From NCBI RefSeq assembly GCF_003813985.1, contig NZ_CP033897.1, positions 1,488,001 to 1,552,000 of the forward strand: DNA of 64,000 nt, written 5' to 3'. Under the pieces are notes generated by a model. It was not told the DNA's origin and searched no databases. It worked only from the letters and a program-made list of their open reading frames with translations. A program made the translations under genes and the position numbers. This DNA is from Corynebacterium gerontici. GTDB taxonomy: Bacteria > Actinomycetota > Actinomycetes > Mycobacteriales > Mycobacteriaceae. This document shows positions 47,150 to 56,846 of this stretch, in pieces. Position 1 is the stretch's first letter, and every line of letters begins with the position of its first letter.

Positions 47150-48082
47150 GTGTGGCACACCAAAACTTTCAGCACTCAGCACCATCTTCGCGCCGTAGCG
47201 GGAGCGAGCGCCGCCCTGCTGCTGGGCGCAGTGTTAAGCGCGTGCGGTTCACAAGATTCCACCAACGTCGAAGACGCTGTTGGCGTAACCGTCGAAGCGC
47301 CAAAAGTCACCGTGCTTGAACCGGGAGCTCAGCCTGGGCGGGAGCTTCGCTATCAAGATGATGGAGCGGAGCAGAACATCAACATTCAAATGAGCAGCGG
47401 GTTCAGCAATACCACCGCAAATACCGGTGAATTTGATCCACAGGCTCCTGCTGGCGGTGAGGTGACCACGCTGAAATCACAGGCGAAAGCCACCGCTACC
47501 TTCGATCAGGACGCTCGATCGGTGTTGGTGGTGTTGGATGCGCCGAAGATTGATGATTTGGAAGTTGCCCAAGACGTCGCTTCGACGGAAGGTTTCCAAG
47601 CAGCTTGGTTCAGCGATGCCACAGGAAAAGTGAGCTCGGTGAACTTCGCGGCGCCAGCGGAAGCTACCGATCGCGGACGTGGAATCACCGAAGATTATCT
47701 GCGAACCTTGATGTCCTCTCAGGTGGTCTTTCCCGAGCAGCCGCTGGGAGTAGGCGCTCAATGGAGCGTTGAAGCCCGAGTGACCTTGGGGGCAAACATG
47801 CTGCAGACCACCACCTACACCATCACCGCGATCGATGGTGACGTCATCGAACTAGATGCTGAGGTGCAACGTCGCCCCTCCGAAGGCGCGATTGAAGATG
47901 GCGATACCACGCTCGAAGTGCTCGCTTCGACCACCACCAATAAGTCGCACATCAGCGTTGATCTGCGCAAGCCGCTGCCTAGCGCCGGTCTAATAGCCGC
48001 GACCACTCGGGTGATCTATGGCCAGGATTCCTCCCCCTTGAGAGTGCTCCAAGACTTCACTACCGCAGTGCAATACTCTTAA
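47150..48082 (+). CDS. Secreted lipoprotein, unknown function
   Basis: About 310 residues. Hydrophobic segment AGASAALLLGAVLSAC ends in a lipobox LSAC (about residues 27-30), then GSQDSTNVED and a beta-rich domain without recognisable catalytic motifs. The start is uncertain: the frame is open from 46931, but GTG 47150 gives a normal signal peptide with a basic/polar head and avoids overlap with lspA. Its stop is followed at once by a copy of the 11-bp word and a strong terminator. Confidence 0.82.
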   Translation: MWHTKTFSTQHHLRAVAGASAALLLGAVLSACGSQDSTNVEDAVGVTVEAPKVTVLEPGAQPGRELRYQDDGAEQNINIQMSSGFSNTTANTGEFDPQAPAGGEVTTLKSQAKATATFDQDARSVLVVLDAPKIDDLEVAQDVASTEGFQAAWFSDATGKVSSVNFAAPAEATDRGRGITEDYLRTLMSSQVVFPEQPLGVGAQWSVEARVTLGANMLQTTTYTITAIDGDVIELDAEVQRRPSEGAIEDGDTTLEVLASTTTNKSHISVDLRKPLPSAGLIAATTRVIYGQDSSPLRVLQDFTTAVQYS

Positions 48083-48093
48083 GCTTTTCGACG
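48083..48093 (+). repeat. 11-bp word, copy 12 (directly after a stop codon)
   Basis: Exact copy starting on the base after the TAA of the lipoprotein gene, and 2 bp before a terminator stem. Confidence 0.85.
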
Positions 48094-48095
48094 CC

Positions 48096-48148
48096 AACAG
48101 CGGCGCACCCCACCCCATATTCGGGGCCTAACGGGGTGCGCCGCTGTT
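48096..48148. terminator. Strong bidirectional terminator
   Basis: AACAGCGGCGCACCCC (48096-48111) and GGGGTGCGCCGCTGTT (48133-48148) are perfect 16-bp arms with a 21-nt loop. It lies between two convergent lipoprotein genes. Confidence 0.85.
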
Positions 48149-48159
48149 TCGCAGACGTG

Positions 48160-48819
48160 TTACTGAGCTGGAGCGGGCGCGTCGGGTGCCGGGGCATCCG
48201 GCGCAGGTGCTTCTGGTGCCTCCGGTGCCGGTGGGGCATCAGGGGCTGGCTGCTCACCCTCTGGCGCGGGCTGTGCAGCATCGGCCGGAGGATTCACCGG
48301 AGGGGCAGCTTCTGCGAGGCACATCTGCGGCATTTGTTCCTGCGGCACGGAGAACTTCAGCAAGGTGCATGCCCATCGCCGGGTCAGCTTCCAGCGGCCA
48401 TCTTCATACACAAACTCCACGTCATCGGCGACCTGTGGATCGCTCTCGGGGAGGTTGACGTTCACGGTGGCGAACACAGAGTTCGGCGTGTAACCCGGCA
48501 GCACCGGATCCACAACGACGATTTCCGCGCCACTCTCCTGCTTCGAGCGGACGAGCTGATCAAACAACACAGGATCAACATCTTCACCCTGCAAGGTTTG
48601 CTGCTTTTCTTCGATGGGCGCATTGGGGTCAGTCACGATCGCAACAATGGCATTGAGATCAGCAGCCGTTGGCATCGGTGCTTGTGCGTCTGCTTGGGAG
48701 CTCGAGCTAGCGGAGCTACTGCTGGTTTCCGCAGCCTTATTGTCGTCATTCGAGCATGCGGCCAGGGTGAGGGCCATGCTCACAGCGGCGCTCACCGCGA
48801 ATGTCTTAGCAATCTTCAC
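48160..48819 (-). CDS. Mtb12-like lipoprotein with Pro/Ala-rich tail
   Basis: 219 residues. Signal peptide MKIAKTFAVSAAVSMALTLAAC with lipobox LAAC (about 19-22), a Ser-rich linker, then a domain (about 48-165) with VFATVNVNLPESDPQ and VEFVYEDGRWKLTRRWACTLL, resembling the MTB12 low-molecular-weight antigen domain of mycobacteria. The last 45 residues are an Ala/Pro/Asp tail of APDAP and PEAP units, suited to crossing or contacting the cell wall. Function unknown; surface exposed by inference. Confidence 0.88.
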   Translation of the reverse strand: MKIAKTFAVSAAVSMALTLAACSNDDNKAAETSSSSASSSSQADAQAPMPTAADLNAIVAIVTDPNAPIEEKQQTLQGEDVDPVLFDQLVRSKQESGAEIVVVDPVLPGYTPNSVFATVNVNLPESDPQVADDVEFVYEDGRWKLTRRWACTLLKFSVPQEQMPQMCLAEAAPPVNPPADAAQPAPEGEQPAPDAPPAPEAPEAPAPDAPAPDAPAPAQ

Positions 48820-48972
48820 GAATTCTCCTTCAAAGCACTGTCGTGGCTATCGATACGCAAGCAGGTGCGCCGACGCACATTCCACGAACAAAGCCTAGCT
48901 TGTTCGCGCGAAATACTCATCAATCCTACCCTGCTATCCCACCATCACAGCTACCTATGGCAAGCTCAAAGC

Positions 48973-49914
48973 ATGAGTGAAGCGGAACAGAAGCAACCCA
49001 AAGTTGTAGTGATCACCACTGGTGGCACCATCGCTTGCACCGCCAACGACGATGGTGCACTGGTCCCCACCGTTGATGGCGAAACGCTGCTCGCCCCGGT
49101 GGCGGAGCGCTTTGGTGATGCCCTGGGCCTCGAGGTACGAGAATTGACCCGCTTGGATTCATCCTCGATGACCTTTGCGGACATCGATGAGATCCTGGAA
49201 GCCTGCCACGACGCACTGGAAGACGATGCGGTTGTCGGCGTTGTGGTAACTCACGGCACCGATTCGATGGAAGAAACGGCCATTGCTCTGGACACTTTCC
49301 ATCAAGATGCTCGCCCAATCGTATTAACCGGCGCGCAAAAGCCCTATAACCACCCCCAATCTGATGGTCCCGGCAACCTCTTTGAGGCAGTGATGGTGGC
49401 CTCCGATACTTCAGCTCGTGACATTGGCGTTTTGGTGGTGTTTGGGCACGCAGTGTTGCCAGCGCGAGGTTGCGTGAAGTGGCATGCCCAAGACGACCTC
49501 GCCTTCGCCACCAACGGCCCCGAGGAACCTCGACGCGCAGATCCCGTGGCGCCTCACCTGCTCGCCGATGTACGCGTTGAGATCATCAGCGCGTATCCTG
49601 GAGCGGACGGATCAGCGGTGCAAGCCGCGCTCAACGCTGGTGCCCAAGGGCTGGTCATTGAAGGCATGGGCTCCGGAAACGTCGGCACCGCCATGGCTGC
49701 CTCCCTGCAATCTGCATTGGAGCAAAACGTTCCCGTAGTCATCACCACCCGGGTGCCGCGAGGGGAAGTCATGGGACACTACGGCGGCGCCGGAGGTGGC
49801 GCAACGCTTGCCGCGCAGGGAGCCATCGGATCCACTTATTTCCGCGCAGGACAAGCACGGGTTCTGCTCGCCATTGCCATTGCCAGTGGCGTTCATCCCG
49901 CCACGTTGTTCTAG
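48973..49914 (+). CDS. ansA: Asparaginase
   Basis: Hydrolyses asparagine to aspartate and ammonia. 313 residues from ATG 48973; the large open frame continuing upstream to 48136 runs antisense through the lipoprotein gene and is not coding. Active-site motifs are ITTGGTIACTA (first Thr) and VVTHGTDSMEETA (second Thr, Asp), plus the Lys in VLTGAQKPYNHPQSDG. No signal peptide, so cytoplasmic type I. Its TAG and that of the DNA polymerase IV gene share one CTAG. Confidence 0.94.
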   Translation: MSEAEQKQPKVVVITTGGTIACTANDDGALVPTVDGETLLAPVAERFGDALGLEVRELTRLDSSSMTFADIDEILEACHDALEDDAVVGVVVTHGTDSMEETAIALDTFHQDARPIVLTGAQKPYNHPQSDGPGNLFEAVMVASDTSARDIGVLVVFGHAVLPARGCVKWHAQDDLAFATNGPEEPRRADPVAPHLLADVRVEIISAYPGADGSAVQAALNAGAQGLVIEGMGSGNVGTAMAASLQSALEQNVPVVITTRVPRGEVMGHYGGAGGGATLAAQGAIGSTYFRAGQARVLLAIAIASGVHPATLF

Positions 49915-51251
49915 CGCAGGCTCTCCAGCGCGCTGGCTGCTTCGAGCCTGGGATCGTCGGCATCAAACGTCCGCACTCTTCCTTTTCCTGTGCTGCGGGT
50001 TTCAAAGCGGACGGTGATCTTTCCTAGACCCATGCCCTGAATCCAACCGTGCCCAAATTCTGGGTGGAACACATCTTGGGTGGGCCTCCAGCCACTGCTT
50101 TTCGCCTCGACCTCCACATGTTCCGGCTCGGCATGGTCTCGCACACCTACCTCATAATCAATTTCTTCTTCAGTGTGCGCTACCTGGTCCAACTCCGGGA
50201 ACAACACGTCTTGACGCGCGGACTCCAAACCGGAATAACTCACTCCCACCAGACGGATTGGGCCAACGTCATCGGGGTAGCGCAGCAATTTCAGCGCCGT
50301 GGCCTGCAGCGTTTCAAGGTTATCCGTGGCGTAATGCAAGGTGGCAGAGCGTGACTCGATATGAAAATCAGCCATGCGCAGCTTTACGCTTACGGTTCTT
50401 GCCCCGCGGCCGTCGACAAGTAATCTCTTATGCGCATCTTTCGAAGCCCTCAGCAGCGCGGCCCTGGTGTGGGCGCGCGTAGTGAGATCCGTTGGGTAGG
50501 TGTGTTCGGCAGATATTTGCTTGGCAATTTTCCGGGGCGCAACAGGACGCTCATCAATGCCACGAGCCATCAACCACAGCGCGCGCCCCACCGTTGGCCC
50601 AAGGGAAATGTCAATCTCTTTTTCGCTCATCTGCGCCAAGTCGCCGATTGTTTGCACACCGAGGGTGCTGAGCTTTTGACGTGTCACAGGCCCTACGCCC
50701 CAGAGCTTACCCACCGGCAATGGGTGGATGATCCGGGTGAGATCCTGCTCAGGAATCACCGCAACCCCGTCCGGCTTAGCCAGCCCGGAGCCAATTTTTG
50801 CTATCTGCTTGCCTGGCCCGCAGCCCACCGATGCCGCAAGTCCGGTGCGCTCCCGAACCGCGCTACGCATGGATTCCACCCACTTACGCACCTCATCAGG
50901 CGCGAAACCTTGGATGTCGGCGGGCTCGAGGAAGGCCTCGTCGATGGACACCTGCTCCACTACCCCGCCGAATTCCTTGAACACCTCGAATGCCTGACGC
51001 GAAAGGTGCTTGTATAGATCACCCCGAGGCGCCACCGTCACCCCCTTGTAGCCGACGAGGGCACGCGCCTGGTACATCGGCATGGCGGAATGAGCCCCCA
51101 GCGCGCGAGCCTCATAGGAACATCCCGCCACGACTCCCCTGCCGCTCACACCGCCAACGAGGACGGGACGCCCCCGAAGCGTGGGACGAGTGAGTTGCTC
51201 GCAGGAGGCGTAGAACGCGTCCATGTCGATGTGCAAAACCCAGCGTCGCAT
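49911..51251 (-). CDS. dinB: DNA polymerase IV (Y family)
   Basis: Error-prone translesion polymerase. 446 residues from ATG 51251, giving the family start MRRWVLHIDMDAFYASCEQL with the first catalytic Asp. The second acidic pair is in QVSIDEAFLEP, and helix-hairpin-helix and little-finger domains follow. The C-terminus is longer than in E. coli and contains a second acidic region up to about residue 440. A C-terminal clamp-binding motif is not obvious. The upstream open frame to 51323 overlaps ileS and is not conserved. Confidence 0.94.
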   Translation of the reverse strand: MRRWVLHIDMDAFYASCEQLTRPTLRGRPVLVGGVSGRGVVAGCSYEARALGAHSAMPMYQARALVGYKGVTVAPRGDLYKHLSRQAFEVFKEFGGVVEQVSIDEAFLEPADIQGFAPDEVRKWVESMRSAVRERTGLAASVGCGPGKQIAKIGSGLAKPDGVAVIPEQDLTRIIHPLPVGKLWGVGPVTRQKLSTLGVQTIGDLAQMSEKEIDISLGPTVGRALWLMARGIDERPVAPRKIAKQISAEHTYPTDLTTRAHTRAALLRASKDAHKRLLVDGRGARTVSVKLRMADFHIESRSATLHYATDNLETLQATALKLLRYPDDVGPIRLVGVSYSGLESARQDVLFPELDQVAHTEEEIDYEVGVRDHAEPEHVEVEAKSSGWRPTQDVFHPEFGHGWIQGMGLGKITVRFETRSTGKGRVRTFDADDPRLEAASALESLR

Positions 51252-51300
51252 AGCGCCTTTCAGGCTACTCGCAACACTGGGTCGAACACAATATCGAAGG

Positions 51301-54300
51301 CTATGCCTTTCGCAGGTTAGCACTCACGCCATCGATCACCGCATACTCGCCCTCTCCCTCTGCGATGCTGAAGGAAGTAGCGAGCACCTCCTTCGCAATG
51401 AGATCCTGATGACGCTTCGCCCACGAGGGCTTGTCCGCAAAGAGTTCCACCTCAATGCGGTCAGAAACCTCCAGACCTTTCGCCTTGCGGGCATCCTGGA
51501 GTCCGCGGATGACGTCCGCAGCCCAGCCTTCCGCCTCGAGCTCCTCCGTGACCTCGAGATCGAGCACCACGAGGCCATCGACGCCATCGATGCGGGCGGT
51601 GTGATCCGGGTTAGCGGCCACCAAACGTTCAGTGAACTCCCCTTCCCGCAGCTCGATGCCGTCGGCGATCACCACGTCACCTTGGCGCTCATAGTTGCCG
51701 GACTTCACAGCCTTGATAGCGCGCTGCACGTCCTTGCCCAGGCGCGGACCTGCCACCTTGGCATTCACGGCAACCTCGAAGCGTCCCACCGAATCCACAT
51801 CGGAAGTCAGCAGCACTTTCTTCACGTTGACCTCATCGCCAATGATGCCCACGAAAGGCTCCAGGCGTTCAGCCTGCGGCAGGGCTACTGTCAACGTGGA
51901 CAGTGGCAGGCGGTTGCGCAGCTTATTCGCCTTACGCACCGAGCTCGTTGCGGAACAGACCTTACGAACATCGTCCATCGCCGCCACCAAATCGGCGTCG
52001 GCTGGGAAATCGGCAGCCTTCGGATAATCCTGCAGGTGAACGGAGCGTTCACCGGTGAGTCCGCGCCAGATCACCTCGGTAATGTACGGAAGTAAGGGGG
52101 CTGCAACGCGGGTGAGCGTCTCCAGCACGGTGTAGAGGGTGTTGAAGGCTTCTGGGTGCGCATCGTCGCCCTCCCAGAAGCGTTGGCGGGAACGGCGGAC
52201 ATACCAATTCGTCATGGCGTCGCAGAACCATCGCACCTCATCGCAAGCACGCGCGATGTCGGTGTTGTCCATAGCCTCGGTGGTGTTGGCCACCAGATCG
52301 TGCAGCTTGGCAAGGATATAGCGATCCAAGGTATTGCTTGAATCCACAGACCACTGCGCTGGCTTGGAAGAATAGAGCTGCAAGAAGCTGTATGCATTCC
52401 ACATTGGCAGCAGCGCCTGGCGCACGCCTTCACGGATGCCTTGCTCGGTGACGATCAAGTTGCCGCCACGCAGGATGGGGCTGGACATGAGGAACCAGCG
52501 CATCGCATCGGAGCCGTCGCGATCAAAGACCTCATTGACGTTCGGATAATTGCCCTTGGACTTGCTCATCTTCAGGCCGTCGTCGCCAAGCACAATGCCA
52601 TGTGCCACGACCTTCTTGAACGCAGGGCGATCAAAGAGCGCAACGGAGAGCACGTGGAGCAGGTAGAACCAGCCTCGAGTCTGGCCAATGTACTCGACAA
52701 TGAAGTCCGCTGGGTTGTGCTCCTCAAAGAACTCTTTGTTCTCGAAGGGGTAATGGAACTGGGCGAAGGGCATGGATCCGGAATCGAACCACACGTCGAG
52801 CACGTCGGGCACTCGGCGCATCGTGGACTTGCCCGTGGGATCGTCCGGGTTGGGGCGTGTGAGCTCGTCGATATAGGGGCGGTGCAGATTTTCTGGGCGC
52901 ACACCGAAGTCAGCTTCCAGCTCATCAAGCGAACCGTAGACGTCTACACGCGGGTACTCATCATTGTCGGAAACCCACACCGGGATCGGCGATCCCCAGT
53001 AGCGCGAGCGAGAGATGTTCCAATCGCGAGCATTTTCCAGCCACTTGCCAAATTGGCCATCACGGATGTGCTCGGGCATCCACTCGATCTCCTGATTGAG
53101 CTCAACCATGCGATCGCGGATCTTGGTCACGTTCACGAACCAGGACGGCAGCGCCATGTAGATCAGCGGCTCACCGGAACGCCAGGAGTGCGGATAGGAG
53201 TGCTCAATGGTTTGGTGGCGCACCACGCGACCAGCTGCCTTGAGGTCGCGGATGATGTCCTTATTAGCGTCAAACACTAACGAACCGGCGTATTCGGGCA
53301 CTTCATTTGTGAACTTACCGTCCATGTCCACGGGGATGACCACACCGATGCCTGCTTCCTTGCAGGTATTCATGTCGTCTTCACCGAACGCCGGTGCTTG
53401 GTGCACGATGCCCGTGCCGTCTTCGATGGTGACATACTCTGCGCTGAGAATCTGGAAGGCGTTTGGTTGATCCTGGAAGTATTCGAAGATCGGCTGATAT
53501 TCCAGGCCTACAAGATCGGAGCCTTTGAGGATTTGCAGTTCCTCATAGTTACCAAGTTCCTTGGCGTATTCACCCACGAGCGCTTTGGCGAGCAGAACGC
53601 GCTGGCCCTGGAGCGACTCCACTGCGTTATCTCCTACGGCAAGAAGCACGTAGTCCACATCGGGATTCACCGCCAGTGCCAGGTTAGAGGGCAGGGTCCA
53701 GGGGGTGGTGGTCCAAGCGAGTGCGAAAGCACCCACCAAATCCTGAGAAGCGGAGGATCCCTCGCGCACACCGGTGATGGGGAACGTCACCGTCAGCGTT
53801 GGGTCTTGGCGCATCTTGTAGGAATCGTCCAGGCGGGTTTCCTGGTTCGACAGCGGCGTGTGCTCAGCCCAAGAGTAGGGCAAAACACGGAAGCCTTGGT
53901 AGATCAATCCCTTGTCATAGAGCTGCTTGAACGCCCAAATCACCGACTCCATGTAGCCGGGATCCATGGTCTTGTAACCATTGTCAAAGTCCACCCAACG
54001 AGCCTGGCGGGTCACATACTCTTTCCACTCCTCGGTATAGCGAAGCACCGAGGTGGCGCAATAGTCGTTGAACTTGGCCAGACCCATCTGCTCGATCTCG
54101 CCCTTGTCCTTGATCCCGAGCTGCTTTTCCGCCTCAAGCTCGGCAGGAAGACCGTGTGTATCCCAGCCGAAAACGCGCGGCACAAGGTGTCCACGCATGG
54201 TTTGGTAGCGCGGCACGATGTCCTTGACGTACCCGGTGAGCAGGTGTCCGTAGTGTGGCAGACCGTTGGCAAAGGGCGGCCCATCATAAAAGACGTACTC

Positions 54301-54444
54301 GGGCGCACCTTTGCGATGCTCAAGCGATGCTTGGAAGGTGTCGTCTCTCTTCCAATAATCGAGTACCTGCTGTTCCATATCGGGGAACTTTGAAGATCCG
54401 CCGGAAAGATCTGTGCGCGGATAAACGCCGCCAACTTCACCCAT
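51301..54444 (-). CDS. ileS: Isoleucyl-tRNA synthetase
   Basis: Charges tRNA-Ile. 1047 residues: class I HIGH-type motif in [18 protein letters not shown] (about 57-74), editing domain, KMSKS loop in [15 protein letters not shown] and an anticodon-binding C-terminus. Length and the HYGH form match the eukaryote-like IleS found in actinobacteria, which is less sensitive to mupirocin in some species. ATG at 54444 with AAGGAG 7 nt before it. Controlled by the T-box directly upstream. Confidence 0.97.
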   Translation of the reverse strand: MGEVGGVYPRTDLSGGSSKFPDMEQQVLDYWKRDDTFQASLEHRKGAPEYVFYDGPPFANGLPHYGHLLTGYVKDIVPRYQTMRGHLVPRVFGWDTHGLPAELEAEKQLGIKDKGEIEQMGLAKFNDYCATSVLRYTEEWKEYVTRQARWVDFDNGYKTMDPGYMESVIWAFKQLYDKGLIYQGFRVLPYSWAEHTPLSNQETRLDDSYKMRQDPTLTVTFPITGVREGSSASQDLVGAFALAWTTTPWTLPSNLALAVNPDVDYVLLAVGDNAVESLQGQRVLLAKALVGEYAKELGNYEELQILKGSDLVGLEYQPIFEYFQDQPNAFQILSAEYVTIEDGTGIVHQAPAFGEDDMNTCKEAGIGVVIPVDMDGKFTNEVPEYAGSLVFDANKDIIRDLKAAGRVVRHQTIEHSYPHSWRSGEPLIYMALPSWFVNVTKIRDRMVELNQEIEWMPEHIRDGQFGKWLENARDWNISRSRYWGSPIPVWVSDNDEYPRVDVYGSLDELEADFGVRPENLHRPYIDELTRPNPDDPTGKSTMRRVPDVLDVWFDSGSMPFAQFHYPFENKEFFEEHNPADFIVEYIGQTRGWFYLLHVLSVALFDRPAFKKVVAHGIVLGDDGLKMSKSKGNYPNVNEVFDRDGSDAMRWFLMSSPILRGGNLIVTEQGIREGVRQALLPMWNAYSFLQLYSSKPAQWSVDSSNTLDRYILAKLHDLVANTTEAMDNTDIARACDEVRWFCDAMTNWYVRRSRQRFWEGDDAHPEAFNTLYTVLETLTRVAAPLLPYITEVIWRGLTGERSVHLQDYPKAADFPADADLVAAMDDVRKVCSATSSVRKANKLRNRLPLSTLTVALPQAERLEPFVGIIGDEVNVKKVLLTSDVDSVGRFEVAVNAKVAGPRLGKDVQRAIKAVKSGNYERQGDVVIADGIELREGEFTERLVAANPDHTARIDGVDGLVVLDLEVTEELEAEGWAADVIRGLQDARKAKGLEVSDRIEVELFADKPSWAKRHQDLIAKEVLATSFSIAEGEGEYAVIDGVSANLRKA

Positions 54445-54450
54445 AATGCT

Positions 54451-54632
54451 GCTCCTTCATAACTGTTATGTGTGCAGGGACGCAGTTTCCTGCGCGGTAC
54501 CACCCTGCTTGAGCTTCCGCTCCGCTTCGTTATGAAGGATGTGACGGTCCCACCCGTTCGGTTCTACTCAGCATGTTGCTTTTCTTCCGAAGGCTCCCCG
54601 GTGATGGCCGGATCCAAGCCGTATGCCCAAAT
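54451..54632 (-). promoter_or_regulatory. Translational T-box riboswitch of ileS
   Basis: The leader contains the T-box AGGGTGGTACCGCG (54493-54506, minus). A short stem I has ATC, an isoleucine codon, in the loop GGCCATCACCGGGG (specifier at 54603-54605). A 10-nt segment at 54529-54538 is fully complementary to 54454-54463, which contains most of the Shine-Dalgarno, so uncharged tRNA-Ile should free the ribosome-binding site. There is no intrinsic terminator, consistent with translational control as known for actinobacterial ileS. A TATAGT -10-like hexamer lies at 54635-54640. Confidence 0.9.
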
Positions 54633-54650
54633 ACTATAGCGCATTGCCAA

Positions 54651-54661
54651 GCTTTTCGACG
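54651..54661 (+). repeat. 11-bp word, copy 13 (between wag31 and ileS leader)
   Basis: Exact copy preceded by CCAA and followed by CCCAAC, 68 bp after the wag31 stop and just upstream of the ileS -10. Confidence 0.85.
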
Positions 54662-54674
54662 CCCAACGTACCCA

Positions 54675-54710
54675 TAAAAAATCCCACAGCGTTGATCGCG
54701 CGGTGGGATT
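54675..54710 (-). terminator. Rho-independent terminator of wag31
   Basis: ATCCCAC (54681-54687) and GTGGGAT (54703-54709) form the stem; the loop contains further GCGC pairing, and the minus strand continues with six T. Confidence 0.8.
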
Positions 54711-54729
54711 TTGCGTGAAGCCTTTTTGC

Positions 54730-55683
54730 TTAGCGCCCTTCAGGAGCAGAGCTACTGCGGGATTCGAGATCCTCGAGCTGGCTCTGCAGGAGCGTCTTCA
54801 GGCGAGTGCGGTACTCGCGCTCGAAGGTGCGCAACTCGGCAATGCGCGTCTCGAGAGCGTTCTGCTGCTGCTTGACGGTAGCCATGATCTCGGTGTGCTT
54901 ACGCTCGGCGTCTGCCTGCAGGGCGTTTGCCTTGTCCTCGGCTTTGCGTACCTGGGCCTCGGCATGAGCGTTAGCGTCAGCAATGGTCTTCTCGGACTGC
55001 TGCTTAGCCTCAGCGAGCATGGACTCAGAGCGCTGCTTGGCATCCTGCAGTTGAGCATGAGCCTTCTGGTCAGCCTCGTTGATGGTGCGCTCCGCCTGGT
55101 CATCAGCCTCCCGAACGCGCTTCTCTGCGGCGTCGCGTGCTTCAGCGAGCATGGAGGAGGACTCGTTGCGAGCATCGCTGGTGAGGCGATCTGCCATTTC
55201 CTGAGCCAAAGAAAGCACCTTGGCTGCCTGCATGTGAGTCTCCGCAGTGGCGGGCTCGTCGCCAGCGGGCACGGCGGCGGCTGCCTTAGGCTGGCTGTCC
55301 TGAACCTTCTCGTTGCTCTGAGCTTCCTTGAGGTCGCGACGAGCCTCAGCGAGCTCGCTTTGCGCTTGTTCGGCGGCACGGCGGGCGTCGGCAAGCTTGC
55401 CTTCGTACTCGGCCTTCAGGGACGCCTCGATTTCCTCGCGAATCTTGGCCTCGTCAACGGAGGAAGCGGCGGGTTGAGCAACCGACGCGGAACGTGCCTG
55501 GCCGCCCTCTGCCTTCAGCTCCTCTACCTGCTGGCGGAGATCATCGTTTTCCTCTTGGATCTCTGCAAGCGTGTCTTCAACCAAATCCAGGAACTGATCG
55601 ACCTCGTCCTCGTTGTATCCGCGCTTGCCGATCGGCGGCTTGCTGAAAGCGACGTTATGCACATCGGCTGGAGTCAGCGGCAT
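54730..55683 (-). CDS. wag31: Wag31/DivIVA polar growth protein
   Basis: Polar scaffold that directs tip growth in Corynebacteriales. 317 residues: conserved membrane-binding head [36 protein letters not shown] (first 36 residues, given here as landmarks MPLTPADV and [10 protein letters not shown]), an Ala/Gln-rich linker with a variable insert around residues 125-145, and a long coiled coil to near residue 300. Own terminator downstream; upstream gap of 296 bp to yggT holds its promoter. Confidence 0.96.
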   Translation of the reverse strand: MPLTPADVHNVAFSKPPIGKRGYNEDEVDQFLDLVEDTLAEIQEENDDLRQQVEELKAEGGQARSASVAQPAASSVDEAKIREEIEASLKAEYEGKLADARRAAEQAQSELAEARRDLKEAQSNEKVQDSQPKAAAAVPAGDEPATAETHMQAAKVLSLAQEMADRLTSDARNESSSMLAEARDAAEKRVREADDQAERTINEADQKAHAQLQDAKQRSESMLAEAKQQSEKTIADANAHAEAQVRKAEDKANALQADAERKHTEIMATVKQQQNALETRIAELRTFEREYRTRLKTLLQSQLEDLESRSSSAPEGR

Positions 55684-55979
55684 GGAGCTCTTCCCTTCGA
55701 GATGTATGTCGTCCCCGAGCCAATACTGAACCCGGAGCTTTTCTGTACCTGTCCAAACTATCGCACATTATGAAATTTGTGTGAAATTTGCCCAGGCTCT
55801 ACCGAAATTTTTTCGTTGCGACGCGCTACGCGCCTCAGCGATAAAAGGTTGTCTGTTAAAAGTTTAGCGAACGATTTACATGCATTCCTACTCCCCGCCG
55901 GAAAAATTTTTCAGAAGCCAGAAAGAATCCGCGCGTAACTAAGGAAAAACTAGCAAGAATCTGTCAGCAAAGCCGCACG
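55684..55979 (-). other. Upstream region of wag31
   Basis: No ORF is credible here. A CATAAT hexamer on the minus strand at 55767-55772 could be the -10, leaving a leader of about 80 nt. The stretch 55800-55970 is AT-rich for this window and shows no clear hairpin. Confidence 0.4.
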
Positions 55980-56279
55980 TTAGACCAAGTTAATTTGCAT
56001 CACCTGCAGCGCCAGGATCAAAAGTTGAATGGCGAAGAAAAGCACAAGAATTGAAACATCCAGTGCAACATTGCCAAGGCGAAGCGGCGGAATCCAACGG
56101 CGAAGAAGTCGAACCGGCGGGTCAGTCAATACAAACAGCACTTCAGCGGCCACCATGAACCAGCGGGGCGCCCTGAACCGTCTGGAAAATGACTGAATCA
56201 TTTCGATCAAAATGCGACCAATCAGCACCCAGGTGTAGATAGTCAGTAGCAAAATCAAGATGCTAAATAACAGATTCAA
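55980..56279 (-). CDS. YggT-family membrane protein
   Basis: 99 residues, two hydrophobic regions (about 2-22 and 70-95) flanking the family segment FRAPRWFMVAAEVLFVLTDPPVRLLRRWIPP around residues 36-66, of which TDPPVRLLR is diagnostic. Located between sepF and wag31 as in most actinobacteria; linked to division and osmotic responses by context. TTG start at 56279 with AGGA 8 nt upstream. Confidence 0.92.
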   Translation of the reverse strand: MNLLFSILILLLTIYTWVLIGRILIEMIQSFSRRFRAPRWFMVAAEVLFVLTDPPVRLLRRWIPPLRLGNVALDVSILVLFFAIQLLILALQVMQINLV

Positions 56280-56327
56280 TATGTGTCCTCGTGATCGTCA
56301 GTGTGAATCAAAGGCGGATTCTACATG

Positions 56328-56392
56328 ATAAAACCCCCACCACCTGCGCAGTGAGGGACACTGACACAGCAGGAGGTGAGGGCGCGAAACGC
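56328..56392 (-). terminator. Imperfect hairpin between sepF and yggT
   Basis: On the minus strand CCCTCACCTCCTGC pairs with GCAGGTGGTGGGGG (12 of 14), with an inner CAGTG/CACTG, followed by TTTTA. It may end or attenuate the sepF transcript before yggT. Confidence 0.5.
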
Positions 56393-56405
56393 TGCTCGCT
56401 ATTGA

Positions 56406-56846
56406 TTAGAGCATGCGAACCGAGCGACGAAGATCTTCTTGACGCAGGTCGTCCGCCTGTGGAGGACGCAGGCCGAAAACCATGTTGTCCAGCTTCCAAA
56501 GATCGCCATCTACGGCCATAACCAAGCCTGCCGAGAAGTCGACGAAGCGCTTTGCCTCGTCACGGGGCAGATCACGCAGATCCAACACGATCGCATCGCC
56601 GTCGCGGAAGGCTTCACCGACACGCTTTGCATCGCTGTAGGAGTGGGCGGTGATGTTCACGATGGACGAGGGGTAGGAAGCTCGAGCTTCGCGACGATCG
56701 TAGGCGTCATAGCGAGCATATTCACGATCGGCACCATAGGCGGCTGGCGCATCGTATGCCGCGTCGTTGTAGTACGCGTCATCGTCGTATTCAACAGCCT
56801 CGTTGTCCAGGCCGAAGAATTCCTTCGTCTTCCTCATAAACGACAT
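56406..56846 (-). CDS. sepF: Cell division protein SepF
   Basis: Membrane anchor of FtsZ in bacteria without FtsA. 146 residues: N-terminal amphipathic membrane-binding helix (MSFMRKTKEFFGL), an acidic Tyr/Ala/Asp-rich linker (about 17-58), then the SepF core with HSYSDAKRVGEAFRDGDAIVLDLRDL, FVDFSAGLV and VFGLRPP. AAAGGGA precedes the ATG. It is separated from pgeF by 164 bp, where most relatives have yggS. Confidence 0.95.
   Translation of the reverse strand: MSFMRKTKEFFGLDNEAVEYDDDAYYNDAAYDAPAAYGADREYARYDAYDRREARASYPSSIVNITAHSYSDAKRVGEAFRDGDAIVLDLRDLPRDEAKRFVDFSAGLVMAVDGDLWKLDNMVFGLRPPQADDLRQEDLRRSVRML

Noticed and set aside
48136..48972. Large plus-strand open frame in front of ansA
   Set aside because: It runs antisense through the Mtb12-like lipoprotein gene and has low-complexity, Cys/His/Arg-rich content. 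Asparaginase homology begins only at 48973.
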